Part shown: positions 38,701-49,300 of the stretch, piece by piece
Position numbering within the stretch: position 1 is the stretch's first letter
Layout of the letters: the number at the start of each line of letters is the position of its first letter
DNA from: Phoebastria nigripes
Lineage: Eukaryota > Chordata > Aves > Procellariiformes > Diomedeidae
Assembly (NCBI GenBank): GCA_035582835.1
Contig: JAYKAV010002695.1
Location: 310,001-374,000, forward strand
Direction: 5' to 3'
DNA length: 64,000 bases
Made by a program: the position numbers and the translations under genes
Notes under the pieces: generated by a model
The model's input: the letters and a program-made list of their open reading frames with translations, nothing else
The model's database searches: none
What the model was told of the DNA's origin: nothing

Positions 38701-41700
38701 CTGTTGCATTATGCAAAGGGACTCCAGTAACCATCATAAGTCATTAAATTCTCTGTGTTTTGGTACACTCTCTTATGTTACCATCCTCAGAACGATGAGA
38801 ATAATTTGAGTAACTGAGTTAAAATACTACTACATGGTGAGATTATATTGACCTGAGAAGGAAATAATGAGATAATTGTGTTAATGTTTGCTGCTTCTTA
38901 TGAGTTCTGTAACTAAAACAAATGCCTGCATTCTGGATTGAATGGTCGATAAACATCTGTGCAGCATTTTAAGCTAGAACNGCAAACAATTTTATTCTTC
39001 AGGAAATGCTCCCTTTTCAATATGAGGTGTTATTTCTCATTTAAGTGAACTTGAACATTTTGAATATTAAAGGCATTATCCTTCCAACCTCTAACGTACA
39101 ATTTTTGCATTACTCAAATGTTACTCACAGCAGTAGTTGTTAAATTTGTCAAATTTAGCACAAAGCATTTACAGAATTGACACTGGAATTTGTAAATGTG
39201 AGGAAAAAAGGGAATCCCTAACATGGGGACTTTGTCCTAAATGCTGATTGAACTGAAACAAGCAGCGTTATAGACACCTGGAGAAATTATTGGTGAGGAC
39301 ACTGATGAACTATGGCCAGGACGGAGTTCTGTAATAGATTACATGCAGCTGTACATATGAAAAATGTTTTTCCACAGAGGAAATCCTTTCAAAGATTTCT
39401 TTTTCACTTTTAAAACAACTTAAAATTTGTGCTAGAACAAAATTTCTTTGCCTCAAGTATAATATTGCAAGTGAAATGTTTAGTAATGTCTCAGAATTCC
39501 CACTAGAGGGTGGGTAAAGCACATGGCATGGGCAACGTCAGAGCTATTGAAGCCAAACAGGATCTTCCAAGTGACTCAGAAAATGTTTTTATTTCTCTCA
39601 ATGCTGACATAGACTAGAAGGATAAAGGATCAGATCAGCCCCACACAGTGACAGCCTGACAGAAGCGCAGAGATTTGGCTGTGCTCTCCTGTGAAGCGTG
39701 AGGATTTCTTAGCTAGAGTGTGTAGGGAGGACATCCCTCAAAACGGGCAGGCTGTGTGAGGTTGCCATTGATACAGAGTGCGCCATGGAGGCTTTGCAGC
39801 AATCCTTTCTGCTTCAGTGACGCTCAAGCTTTGCAGCAAAGTGCTTCAGATGTTTCTGTTCTGCTTGAATGCCATGCCCTGTCACCCCACCGAGAGGGAC
39901 CTATTTAGCATGGGAGACGGTTGTTCACCATCTAATGTTAGCTGACAGCAGGTCCCCTTTGCTGACTTGGTGTACAGGGCAGTTTTCCAAGGCACCTCAC
40001 GTAGCCCCAGATTGTCACATAGAAGAAGGAAATCAGCTGAAATCAAACAGTCTCAAATTCTTTCCTGTCGACACCAAATTTGGAGCTCTCACTTTTTTTC
40101 TTTTTTTTCTTTTTTTTTTTTTTTTTTTTTAACCCTCTTGACCAGAAAGAGGTTCGGCAAAAAAGTTGTTTTGCAGATTCATGATGCATTAAAGGAAAGT
40201 CATTCCTCTGCCATTTATGGTGACAGCGGTGTTCTTTGGTGTTGCACACACATTCTACAGACAATGTTATCTCCACATCTATATGGCAAAGGCACCTCTA
40301 AAAGAGCTGCAGGTCTTTCTGCCCAAAGCAGAAACTGCTTTATTGCTGGTAACTACTGAACACCTTGTCTTACGGTCAACCTCCTTTTCTACTAGAATTA
40401 GAAGAAAGATAGAGGCAAAAATTATTAGCACCAAATGTTAGCACGTAGTACCTACAGACTTTCAAAGAAGCTGAGACCAGAATTTAGATAAATAATCTGC
40501 ACCAAGCAGTTTGTTCCAAGTGCTTCATCTGCCAGATACATTAATGCCCAGAGATTTACTCAAGAACAGAAAGAATGGTGATGCATTAAGTTATAGGGGT
40601 ATTTTCAGATTAGCACATATATTAACAAATAGTTTGTATTTATTACAATGCAAATTTCTGGCATTATGGAAGGATTAGNTCCTGCTTTCCTCACTTGGGA
40701 AACAAGTGTAATGTTACTTGTGGTTAGTACTTAACCAGATCAGAGGTGTTGCTGCAGCTATTTATAGTTACATTCAGATGACTACGTGCCTATGTCTTTT
40801 GATCAACATATATCCAGATTTAACTATAGCGATGATTTACCTTTGGAGGGTTAATATTTTATGTCAGAATTGGATATTTTTCTGAAATGTGTCATTTTGC
40901 ACAATTTTGCATGTGCTGATTATGTTCGTTTGTTTGCTTGAGCTGAGTACTAACTTTTCATGTGTTGCTTTTATTTCTAGAAACCACAGATTCCACAGAG
41001 ATAGACACTGACAAGGAGAAATATATGCTAAATGACAGGGGTAAATAAATGCATACAGTGTCACCGGATGGAATGGCTTTTCAGATTATGATGCAATTTA
41101 TTTTATCATGTAATTTGCATTTCATGTAACAAATAGTTTGTTTTATGATGTCTTTACTGTCACAAGTTAAGTGGAATTAATGGAGGAAATCATACTGAGC
41201 TGCTGTTGAGGAAACCAGTGCCAGGAAATTCAAGAGACTGTAGAGTTTAATCAATATTTACAGTGGTATTTTTACTTACACTGTTATAGCTAAACTCTTC
41301 ATTTCCTGTGATTTCTTCAATGCTCAAATAGTAAGGTCTATTCAGCTGCTGCTGCTGTCATTTTGCATAAGGCCATCAATAATTTTTTTATATAACGTTC
41401 AAATTTTTTCNTTTTTTTTAAGCTTTCAATTTAAGTACAAATCATTTGAAAACAAAGACAGAAAGGAAGATGAGCAAGGGTGAACTTAAATATATTTTCC
41501 TTAGGAAAACATGTTAATTTTTTTCCCCTTCCTCTGTTCAATGCCCAGATTACAGAAGCAAATATTTTATTCACTGAAAGATATTTTGAAAAGGAGTTGA
41601 AGATCTGAAAGAAAGCTGAAGAACTTTCAAAATTTATAATGACCTATTTTATCATTTAAGTTTAATTGATATTTTATTTAGAAACGCGGATACAATTATG

Positions 41701-44700
41701 AGAGAATAAAAGCACCTTCTGTGAACTATGCCTTTTTGCCAGTTTTCCCCTGAGAGAAAACTGAAACGAGGGGCAGAAACACAGTTTAACTCAATGTGTA
41801 TTTTTGCCTGTGTTGTTGTTACTTTGAATATTGAACCAAATTGCTATNCAGATTTTTCACGTCGCTATTGCTGACTGCAGCATAACAGTACAGGAAGAAC
41901 AGAGAANGAGCTTGGAAATAAGAAAATTAAATCATTTCTATTCTTACTCATGCTGACGAAGGAGCTGGCCTCAGACTGGAGATTGTCCGGCTGCTAGCCA
42001 CCCTCGTTGGGAGATTACATCCAAAGGAGCAACCAAGTCCTTGCTCCTTTGCTGTTTCTCCAACGTCCTTGTCCGCATGGTCAGCTCCACGGATTTGTTA
42101 GTCTGCGGTACATTTGTCCTTAAATTGACAGGTGCAGTTTAATTGTAGCTATATTCATAGTGAAGTAGTAAATACAAATAGGACATTAGATAATAAAGAA
42201 GCAGATATAAATCTTTATGAGGTTTTGTCTGTGGATAAGTATGAATTAGAAAGGTTTTATTGAGCATCAATACTGAACTTCAACGTTAAACTGCATGTAA
42301 TTCCAGGCAGGCACATGAAGGAAATGTTTCCAGCGGGAGATTTTGTTTTACGTGTGTGTGTGTATGGCTCTGCATTTCAGCTTCCAGCAGAATTGTAACC
42401 AGGAACAAGAATATTTGCTCTTGTCATGAAAGTGGAATTTGTGGAATATCTGCGGGGAAAAACCAAAACCCTAAAAATCTGCTTCTAAGGGACTGCAGTC
42501 TCACATGATGTACTCTTACCCGCAGGCAGCGCGTTGGCCCAGTGGGGGCTATTTATTAAGTAAAATGCTACACTGTGTGGTGAGGTCCCAGTAGTCTGGT
42601 TAGTATTTTGTTGTAGTGTTTAAAGGGGGTTTTGCACAAAGTTTTAGAGTGAGAAAACATCTAAGGAAGCTTTCACCTAAATTTTGTAGGATATAGCTAG
42701 ATTAACAGAGGCGAACAGTGAATGGTGTCAAAGCATGTAGTAAAAATTAATTACAGTATAGTAAATGTGCTTCATAGTACATTAGCTACAAACATACATA
42801 ATTGAGAATGTGTTAGCTTCATTTGAATACGCTTAATTATGCATATTAATAGCAATTGATGATTTATGAACTGAGCTAAACTTCCACTGCTCTGTTCTGT
42901 CTTACTGTGTTTCCTTTTTCATTTTCTTTAGGTCCAGTGTTTTTCCTTGCTTGTTTTAGCGTTGCTGCAGGATTTGCGTTATTTTGGTATTGCTGTAACT
43001 CAGGTAATCTACTCCGGTGTTTTTTCTCTTGGTTGCCTTACTTTAGCACGGGACGGGAGAGCAGCGTGCCTCGTGATCTAACGTGGCTTACTTAATAGAG
43101 CGGGTCAAGGTGTCATCATTCATTAATGAGGTTAGGATACGAATTGCGCTTCAGACATGCCGAGATATAAATAATGGATAGTTTGCCTACAGAGGATGCC
43201 ACAAATAGGGGCTCTTTTTAAAGACAGTAGTCATGTGAGCTCCTGTTGCTATAGCAATGGGTCATGATTCCCAGCAGTCATGAGACAGACCCAAACCCTC
43301 TGGCTTCCACGTCCCTTGGGAGCTGGTTGAAGCATGACCAGTGCCAGGGCCGGAGGATGCTGGCTCGATTTGCTGAGCCCGAGCAGCTACAACCGTTGCC
43401 CCTGTTGCTGGCTCTGGGTGTTAGCTCTCCCTGTTGGCTGAAGGTCACCTGCCTCACAGCAGCCAGCAGAGCAGAGCTCCTGCTCCTCTTCACAGTCCTA
43501 CCCTCCACTCGCCCAACGTTGCTGTGAGAGCGGCAGCTCTTAGCAGAAAGTGCGTTGATGCGTCCACATGGATCAACTTCAGCGAAGCAGTGAGTCAGTG
43601 CTAGTGGGAGAGATCCAGGGGGAGAGAGTAGCTGATGCAGAGGTGTCACTTTCTGTGAGTCTTCGCATGGTGCTGTGGGAAGTGCCAGTCTTCACGTGGT
43701 AGATGGGGAGCAGAATCCGAACTCCATTTTGGTTTAGTGCCTTCTGCTCCTCATATCCTGGTCACAGCAGTTACAGTTGGACATTGTTCTTTACTATTTT
43801 TTCCCAGAGCTGCAGGCTACAGTAGCACCAGTTCATGGACATTTCAGGTGATGTGGGACTCTGGGCTGTGTTACCCTTCATTCCCAGATCAGAGTCCCTC
43901 AGCTGGACTGTCCATGGAGTCAGGGTTTAAGGCTAAAAGGGAACCATTAGACCTTCCAGGCTAACCCAGGTGTTTCCTTTGCTGCCATCACTTCCCTTCA
44001 TCAGCTTCAGTCAGAAGCATTTTCAGAAAAGCATTCAGGGACTGATACCAAAAAAACAGAGAATCCATCACTTCCCTTGATCCCAGTTAATTGTCCATAG
44101 CGTTAGAAGTGTGTGTCTTATTCTCAGTTTGCACTGGTTTCAGCTCCAGCCTATCATTTTTGTTAAGCCTTTCTCTACCAGATTGCAGAGCTCCTTAGCC
44201 CCTTGTTTCTGTACCAGCCAACGTTTCATATTTTCTCCCTGTGGAGGTCCTCGTGCCTCAAATCAGCTCTCTCTCTTTGTTTTTGCTAAAATTACCAACT
44301 AATCTCTCCGAGTCTTTTGTTCCAAGGCTCTTTTTTCCAGTTCTTGAGGCTCTTTCCTGTACCTATGCAGTATCTCAATGCCCCACGTGTAACAGGGCCG
44401 CCAGACCTGGATGTGGCGTTCCAGGCTTGCACCATCCAGTGCCGTGCTCAGGTGTAAAGCTGCCCCCTTACCTAACTCAGTAATCTCCTCTTTGTGTGTC
44501 TGAACTTGCAGCGATGAATCCTAACAGATTCATCGTTATCCTGTCTTGGCAGTTGATGTATACAATATTGAAGGAAATGGGCTTTCCTCTAGAGTAATTT
44601 TTTTAATTGATTTTTATTTTTTGTAGATGCTGCTTACTAGCTAGAATGAAACTTAACTGTGTTCACTTTCTCTTTTTCCTCCCATCTTCATTCTGTTTTA

Positions 44701-44814
44701 GATACGAAAGTCGTAGGAAGAGCCAGGAGAATCTTGGGCTTTTCTCCTATTATCATAGGAAGACANGTTAGAAATATTTGTATGTTGTATTTGGAAGACG
44801 TATCAAGAAATTAA
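26763..44814 (+). CDS. CARD19: CARD19, caspase recruitment domain family member 19
   Basis: Join 26763-26769, 34361-34503, 36462-36615, 40981-41040, 42932-43003 and 44702-44814: 549 bases, 182 residues plus stop; human CARD19 is 183. Every junction is GT-AG and every phase fits. The start is ATG at 26763 in a near-ideal Kozak context (GCCGCCATGG). Residues 1-100 or so form the [23 protein letters not shown] at the N terminus, then IILQLNR-YPQILTN-EAEK and FRNPKASL, nearly as in human, and the end LPSRKIL. An acidic linker follows (about 102-121), then a membrane helix at about 123-143 ending WYCC, and a 37-residue tail with [13 protein letters not shown]. In mammals the protein (BinCARD) binds BCL10, dampens NF-kB signalling and sits in mitochondrial membranes. 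One N makes residue 167 His or Gln. Confidence 0.96.
27622..27947 (+). mobile_element. CR1 LINE 3' end (well preserved)
   Basis: A clean 5'-truncated CR1. It begins near CAACTACCTGAAAGGAGGTT and passes through TCTTCTCCCAGGTAACAAGT, GGTTTAGATTGGAGATTAGG, CTGGAACAGGCTGCCCAGGG and GGCGCTTAGGGACATGGTTT. It ends TTTTCCAACCTAAACGATTT then ATGATTCTATGA, the octamer 3' terminus of CR1. It is far less degraded than the copy at 6620, so it inserted more recently. It has no coding capacity and lies in the sense direction in CARD19 intron 1, about 300 bp past the CpG island. Confidence 0.93.
28601..28605 (+). repeat. Target-site duplication TAAAG (left copy)
   Basis: TAAAG directly abuts the LTR's outer TG at 28606 and matches the copy at 29189-29193. 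Confidence 0.88.
28606..29188 (-). mobile_element. Solo LTR of an endogenous retrovirus
   Basis: A 583-bp element. On the minus strand it begins TGTCCTGGTTTCGGCTGGGA and ends GCTGGGGCTAAACCACCACA, so it has TG...CA termini and matches a very common avian LTR. It is flanked by the 5-bp direct repeat TAAAG at 28601-28605 and 29189-29193. On the minus strand there is a TATA-like TATATAAA (28927-28920), a GC-rich stretch after it, and a variant poly(A) signal ATTAAA (28744-28739) before the 3' end. No retroviral genes or second LTR are present, so it is a solo LTR left by recombination. The 5-bp duplication fits ERVL-type integration, but the class is not proven. It is antisense to CARD19. Confidence 0.93.
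28759..28781 (+). repeat. (AAT)n microsatellite inside the solo LTR
   Basis: An AT-only trinucleotide run of about seven AAT units with an interruption, within the downstream part of the LTR. Confidence 0.75.
29189..29193 (+). repeat. Target-site duplication TAAAG (right copy)
   Basis: TAAAG directly follows the LTR's terminal CA at 29188 and matches the left copy exactly. Confidence 0.88.
34361..34503 (+). CDS. CARD19: CARD19 exon 2 (N-terminal half of the CARD)
   Basis: The acceptor is TTATCTCTAG and the donor is GAAAAG|GTAATT. The 143-bp exon completes Asp3 and ends in phase 0 at Lys50. It encodes [19 protein letters not shown] and the helical core [19 protein letters not shown], ending ILTNAEAEK. 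Compared with the human protein, changes are conservative and the IILQLNR, YPQILTN and EAEK blocks are kept. Confidence 0.95.
34504..36461 (+). other. CARD19 intron 2
   Basis: A 2.0-kb GT-AG intron. I see no repeat or open frame of note. Confidence 0.8.
36462..36615 (+). CDS. CARD19: CARD19 exon 3 (C-terminal half of the CARD)
   Basis: The acceptor is CTCTTACAG and the donor is CTTGA|GTAAGT. The 154-bp exon encodes residues 51-101 and leaves in phase 1. It starts [20 protein letters not shown] and continues to [15 protein letters not shown] and LPSRKIL. The [16 protein letters not shown] and LPSR blocks match human CARD19. The conserved cysteine before QEFYRAL is present. Reading through the donor adds 23 residues before a TGA at 36684-36686. 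Confidence 0.95.
36688..36728 (+). repeat. Perfect 18-bp palindrome inside a 22-bp tandem duplication
   Basis: AGGTTATTTAAATAACCT at 36692-36709 is its own reverse complement. The unit GTTTAGGTTATTTAAATAA occurs twice head to tail, at about 36689 and 36710; the second copy loses the final CCT of the palindrome. It lies in CARD19 intron 3, about 75 bp after the exon 3 donor. Confidence 0.85.
40093..40130 (-). repeat. Poly(T) tract with two C interruptions
   Basis: Thirty-six T bases broken by C at 40100 and 40109; on the minus strand this is a poly(A) tract. I found no recognisable retrogene or LINE body on the minus strand next to it, so I leave it as simple sequence. Confidence 0.8.
40981..41040 (+). 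CDS. CARD19: CARD19 exon 4 (acidic linker)
   Basis: The acceptor is TTATTTCTAG and the donor is CAGGG|GTAAAT. The 60-bp exon enters and leaves in phase 1 and encodes residues 102-121: [20 protein letters not shown]. Human CARD19 has a linker of the same type here (DCTELD...LSNRG). It is the least conserved part of the protein and is rich in Asp, Glu, Thr and Ser. Confidence 0.9.
41041..42931 (+). other. CARD19 intron 4
   Basis: A 1.9-kb AT-rich GT-AG intron with T runs and a TG microsatellite-like stretch near 42355. An AT-rich block with TAATTA and ATGCATAT motifs lies at about 42828-42875. I see no repeat that I can name. Confidence 0.8.
42932..43003 (+). CDS. CARD19: CARD19 exon 5 (transmembrane helix)
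   Basis: The acceptor is TTTTCTTTAG and the donor is CTCAG|GTAATC. The 72-bp exon enters and leaves in phase 1 and encodes a hydrophobic helix, [20 protein letters not shown], then CNS. Human has a comparable helix ending in YCC. This is the segment thought to anchor CARD19 in mitochondrial membranes in mammals. The cysteine pair is conserved. Confidence 0.95.
43004..44701 (+). other. CARD19 intron 5
   Basis: A 1.7-kb GT-AG intron ending TTCTGTTTTAG. About one third is an ancient interspersed repeat (43918-44495). The rest, 43004-43917, has no feature I recognise. Confidence 0.8.
43918..44495 (+). mobile_element. Ancient amniote interspersed repeat (CR1-related)
   Basis: A degraded but traceable copy of a repeat widespread in turtle, crocodile and bird genomes. 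Ordered landmarks are TTTAAGGCTAAAAGGGAACC near the start, GAGAATCCATCACTTCCCTT, GTTAAGCCTTTCTCTACCAG, GTTCTTGAGGCTCTTTCCTG, then CCAGACCTGGATGTGGCGTT and ACCATCCAGTGCCG near the end. I recall this order from the reptile consensus (ACCATTA..., AGAATCCACC..., CCAGA(A)CTGGACACAGTATTCCA...). The class assignment to CR1 is from memory, and the consensus orientation is uncertain. It carries small deletions and no coding capacity. Confidence 0.65.
44702..44814 (+). CDS. CARD19: CARD19 exon 6 (C-terminal tail and stop)
   Basis: The acceptor is TTCTGTTTTAG. The first two bases complete Asp146, and TAA is at 44812-44814. The exon encodes [20 protein letters not shown], then R-(His/Gln)[15 protein letters not shown]. 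The RRxLGFSPxII block is the same in human apart from Val for Ile changes, so the tail after the membrane helix is better conserved than the linker. The N at 44766 is the third base of codon 167 (CAN); human has His. Confidence 0.95.
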
Positions 44815-46102
44815 GGAAAAGCTGCCTCTTCGCTTGTCTGTACAGTATACCTGCCAAGGGAAGACAACGGTGCATGATTATTAATGTACTATACTCTCAT
44901 GCCAAAGATTTTATTAACTAGCTTCATCAATAATTGTGTTGCCTCAAGTTGTATTCAGAATTTCAGCTATATATGTCCTTCCTTATGGGAACGGACCATT
45001 TATTTTTGTAAATGCTTATTTTAAAATATTTATCGTTTGGATAAAAAATATTTTTAATACAAACTTTAAAATTATATCCTAAGTGATCATGGGTCTTAAG
45101 CCATGTTTGCATATGTGTTTTATACTGGAATGAAGGATCACAACTGTTTAAAGAATGCTAGCCTGTCTTTTGTGATAATTTAAGGAAAGCACTTAAAAAA
45201 CCACATGCACTCAAAGCCTTACTAAGAAATGGATCTCCATCTCAGGATTGTCTGTTTTNTCTAGATCCTTTATACTTACTGCCTGAGCTTAGGTGGGCAC
45301 TGGCACCTACGAAGTTTATCAGTGCCACTGACCTTTGTGTATGCCTAGTACTTGCCGTGTTTTCTAGTTCTCCTGTTTGTGCCTCATCCCAGCCTGCCTT
45401 GTTCATGTTCACACTCAGCTGTTGGCCGTGGTTTGAATGCGCTGGAGCTGGTGCAGACTGGGTCCCAGCCCACAGAGGGTCCCAGGGACTGGAATGTCTG
45501 ATCTGAAGCACTTGAAACTACCAAGAAAATTTTTGAGATTTATTTAGCTTTTCCTTTTCCAGTGAAGTGTTTTGCAGTCTGTATATCTAAGAATCTGTAT
45601 ATATATAAGAAACTGAAGTGATCCAAGATCTTTTGCAGGGACTTAAGTGCCATGACATGGGGCTTTTTTTATGGCCAAAAATATGTATACTTACTTGAAG
45701 AGCCTGAGGTTGTTCATAATGGCATTTGGTGATGTTATGTTTTTCTTCTGTGAGTTGAAACCTGAAAAACTTGCAGAAACCATTGTAAGACTAAAATTCT
45801 TGAGAGAGATGCAGGGAGTCAGGGCTGCAAGTGAAGCAGCTTGGGGTTTCTTAGCTTTATGAACCTAAACTTGCTCCTGCCTAGCTCAGTACAAATGGCT
45901 TTCCTCTTCCAGATGGGAGGTGCAGTAGTTCTAAACTGGCTGTGAGAAATGACATTTTCAGTGGATAGTTCTTCAGTTACCTGCTCAGGAACGTAAGGAG
46001 CTTGGGGAGGCCATGTCCCTGTACTTCGTGAGAATGATGCTTTGTGGCTCTTCATTCACTGACTGAATGAAGAGATTTCCAGGTCAAATCAAAAGTCACC
46101 CA

Positions 46103-46108
46103 AATAAA
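46103..46108 (+). terminator. Candidate CARD19 polyadenylation signal
   Basis: AATAAA about 1.29 kb after the CARD19 stop codon, followed by AGTTGCAGCC. The GT-rich downstream element is weak. Confidence 0.4.
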
Positions 46109-46364
46109 AGTTGCAGCCACATCACAAGTTACCATGCACTGGAGGATCCCATGTGAAATTTTANGTCATTTGGAGTGGTTTTCTCAAAACAGTCAGACTG
46201 AAAATTGCCTTCCAGCTTTAAACTTTATTCATACTATAAAAATGTCATCTTCCCCAAAGTAAATCATCTAGTAATAACTGTATTTCCTTCCAGGACAATG
46301 TTCACCTGATATAGTAACAAGCATATAGTCCAGCGGAGGAATTGAGTACAGGGCCAAATTTTCA

Positions 46365-46370
46365 AATAAA
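46365..46370 (+). terminator. Second candidate CARD19 polyadenylation signal
   Basis: AATAAA about 1.55 kb after the stop, in the context TTTTCAAATAAAAGACCC. RNA 3'-end data would be needed to choose between this, 46103 and the AATACA at 45056. Confidence 0.35.
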
Positions 46371-46390
46371 AGACCCAAAGAGTATTTGCA

Positions 46391-49300
46391 GGAAATGTCT
46401 TGAGAGACAAAAAAAGGGCTCAGAGGACCCTGATTTTACTCTTCTGATAAAATGTTTTTAGCTATGGCATTGGAGTGTGGTTGGGACATGAGCCAACCCC
46501 ACGTAGAGGTAGCCAGAGTCTTCGTTAGGTCAAATCTCAAAAACAGACGGCGCGTCTTCTTGGTCATCGCTGGTGTGAGTACAAGCTCATCTTGAAACAC
46601 CCAAGTGAAATCAAATGGGCTACAGGGATAACACTACAACCACGCTGTAAGTCAGCACAAGCTATTTAGTTCAGTATTTATTCTGACTCTGGGAAGGCGA
46701 GCTCCCAGTTGCTGGGTTTACGCTGCTAACGGTGCCTCCACCAGCCATGTTAAAGCTGGCTGGGCTGTTTTTACACAGCTGCAGACACTCCTCTGACTGC
46801 AGAGCCGGCATTTCCCTAACAGCTCCCCCGGTGTAACTGTGCAGCACTCGACAGAGGAGTTTTCTGTGTAGACAAACAGACGTACCCCAAGATCAGCAGT
46901 GGGCCAAGGGATGTTATAAACACTTAATAGCCTGATTGCTGCAGTGTAAAACGTGGAACGAGACAAATGCCACGCGAACAAAATAACACCCAGCAGAGCA
47001 GTTCATTTAGACTTCTTTTCCCCTGCCTCCACCCCACCAGCTCTTGCGTCTCTTCGATCTAATCTCCACGGGGACTCTTATTAGGGAGAAAACAGTGATG
47101 GAGCTGAGTGCGTTTCCTACAGAATTGGCTAACCGCGAGGCTCTGCTGCCCTTGTGATGCAACGATCTGCTGTTGTGCTGCTTTCCATCTTGGGAAGTGC
47201 TTTAATTATATTCTGTTGTTTTCTCTCTGCCTTGCCTTGTGTTTAAGGTGACAACAGGTTGGGTTTTTTCCTCCAACAAACCAGCTCTAATTTCTAACAT
47301 TTGAAATGAAATGTTCCTTTCCCCACTGCTGCTTACCTCCTATAGCAGCCCCTTTTTAAGGGACTAGAAAAAACACCTCTGAAATCTAAAGGGTTTTTAA
47401 ATCTTTGCCTTGAAGACAACTTTGAAACCTCATTAGAGGAACGGTATTCCATTCTACACAAAAAACATTATTCAAAGCAATCGCAATAGCCACATCTCAT
47501 TTTAAAGCAGAAACAGAGGCTTTATTGCTGCTAGGCAGAGTCTTTCTGTTTAGATTATCCACCGTGTTACCCTTTGAGTAACAGGTTGCAAATTGTTCTG
47601 AGCTGTTACTGAAACCTACAGAAGTTACCGGTGCCTTATTTAATCTGAAGGTGAGATTCTGCTATACTTACTGGTTCAAGGATGCCTTGCAGTGCCAGGA
47701 GCCCTCTCGGGTCGATGGAACAGCCCCAGGAGCGCACTGGCTGTGCAGTAGGACATGGTCCTCCCAGTTCCTTAAACCGAGTGGCCTGAGCCTTGAAAAC
47801 CATGTGGAATAGGAAAGTTTACTAAAGGCTGTGGCTATATTTCTTCCGTTTCTGAGGTTGCTTGAGTTGAGGATGCCTCAGGGGAAAAAAAAATCCAGGA
47901 TGAGCTATCCCCAGGGTTAGGGCTGGGAGGAGAGAGGAAAAATGAGTCTTGGTTCATCCCAGTGTTGTCAGTTAAAGGACCTGACAGCAAAGAATAGAAA
48001 ATAATCTATTCCATTATTAGTGCTAGTTTTTAATTTAAAAAGTAAAAGTGAGGCTAGCTATAAAATTGGCATGTGCATAGGTTGGGAGACATTCTTTTTC
48101 TTGGAAGATTTTTCTTTCAGGAGCAAATACTGAGGTTTAATACTCTTCTCCACAAGCACTTCTATGCAGCACGTGCAGGCAGCAGATGAAGCGATAATTC
48201 CACCTTCAGTTCCTGGAGGAAGCCCGTATGTACCTGCGTGGGAGCCAGGTCCTTCTAGGCAAGCAGTGTTACTTACTTGGAAACAAATCAAGTAGGGTCT
48301 TGGATGAGCCTGTCTAGCTGCAGGATTCCAGCTTCCCTGTCGGGTCAATAGCTTGGCGTTTGCTGCTGAAACTGTACTGGTATTTAGGAATGTGCTTTAC
48401 TTCATGTGCAGGGAAGTTGTCCTGGCTGTGTCAGATTCAGTAGGTGGTTACATGTGCAGAGGACAGAGGCCATTCTTGTGAACGCCGTGGTTCTTGTGCT
48501 GCAGGCAGTAAATGTACAGGAGCTAATAAAAAGCAACCATGTTTTCAACATACCCTCTCTCACCTTGTGCAACTCTCGCTGAAGAAGTAAAATGTTTGCT
48601 TTTCCCTACAGCATAAGCAGCATTGTGCCTTTAGTAGCATTATGGGCTGAGGAGCCAAACAGCCGTTGCGTGAGCGATGCTTTCCTGGAGGGCTGAACGT
48701 GGCTCTTGGGAAAGAGATGAGCAAGGCGAAGCTGCGGTCTCAGGAGGGTGGGAGTGTGCAGGTTATCAAGCAGCCGCCTCCCCTGCCAGCTTAGACTGTG
48801 CTCTGCAGNGAGTGCCTCGCACACGGACTTGCTGCAGCTCCCGCCAGGGACCGTCCCCCTTCGCTGCTGTGTGACTTGTGCATGAATCCAAGGGGGGGGG
48901 TGAGCTCCACGCTCTCCAGCCTGGAGGGCTCCTGATGCCTTGCCAAAACCCATCTTCCTTCCCTGTTTTTTATCNTATGAATGGGCTTTTTGATTTAAAG
49001 TAAAGCTGAACTGCCTCTGATTGTCTTGGTGGTAATGTCGGGGCTATCTAGTTTCAAGGACAAGAGTTAGCCGGTGTGATAACCCCTACGCAGAGCCTGC
49101 AGGCAGCTGGCCCCAGCCAGGCAGAGTGACGGGGCCGTCTGCATGCAGCGAGCGCTGGGAAGCAAAGTGACAGATCATACAATGAATTCGCACAATTCCA
49201 TTTAAAGACACCTGCTATTTAAAGTACTTCGATGAAGTATGATGTGCCTGCAAGCCAGAGCTGGAATAAAGTGATGACTCATTCTGGGACATACTGGGCT

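Larger units (their letters stand above)
36616..40980 (+). other. CARD19 intron 3, 4.4 kb
   Basis: A GT-AG intron ending TTATTTCTAG. It holds the palindrome at 36688-36728 and a long T-rich tract at 40093-40130. I found no exon or named transposon. Confidence 0.8.
44815..46390 (+). other. Probable CARD19 3' untranslated region
   Basis: AT-rich sequence after the stop. A variant signal, AATACA at 45056-45061, and two canonical AATAAA hexamers at 46103-46108 and 46365-46370 are candidates, so the end could be about 260 bp or up to 1.6 kb from the stop. No frame of interest is present. Confidence 0.5.

Noticed and set aside
40093..40130. Poly(T) tract as the tail of a minus-strand processed retrogene
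   Set aside because: No recognisable coding or LINE sequence precedes it on the minus strand and no flanking duplication was seen.
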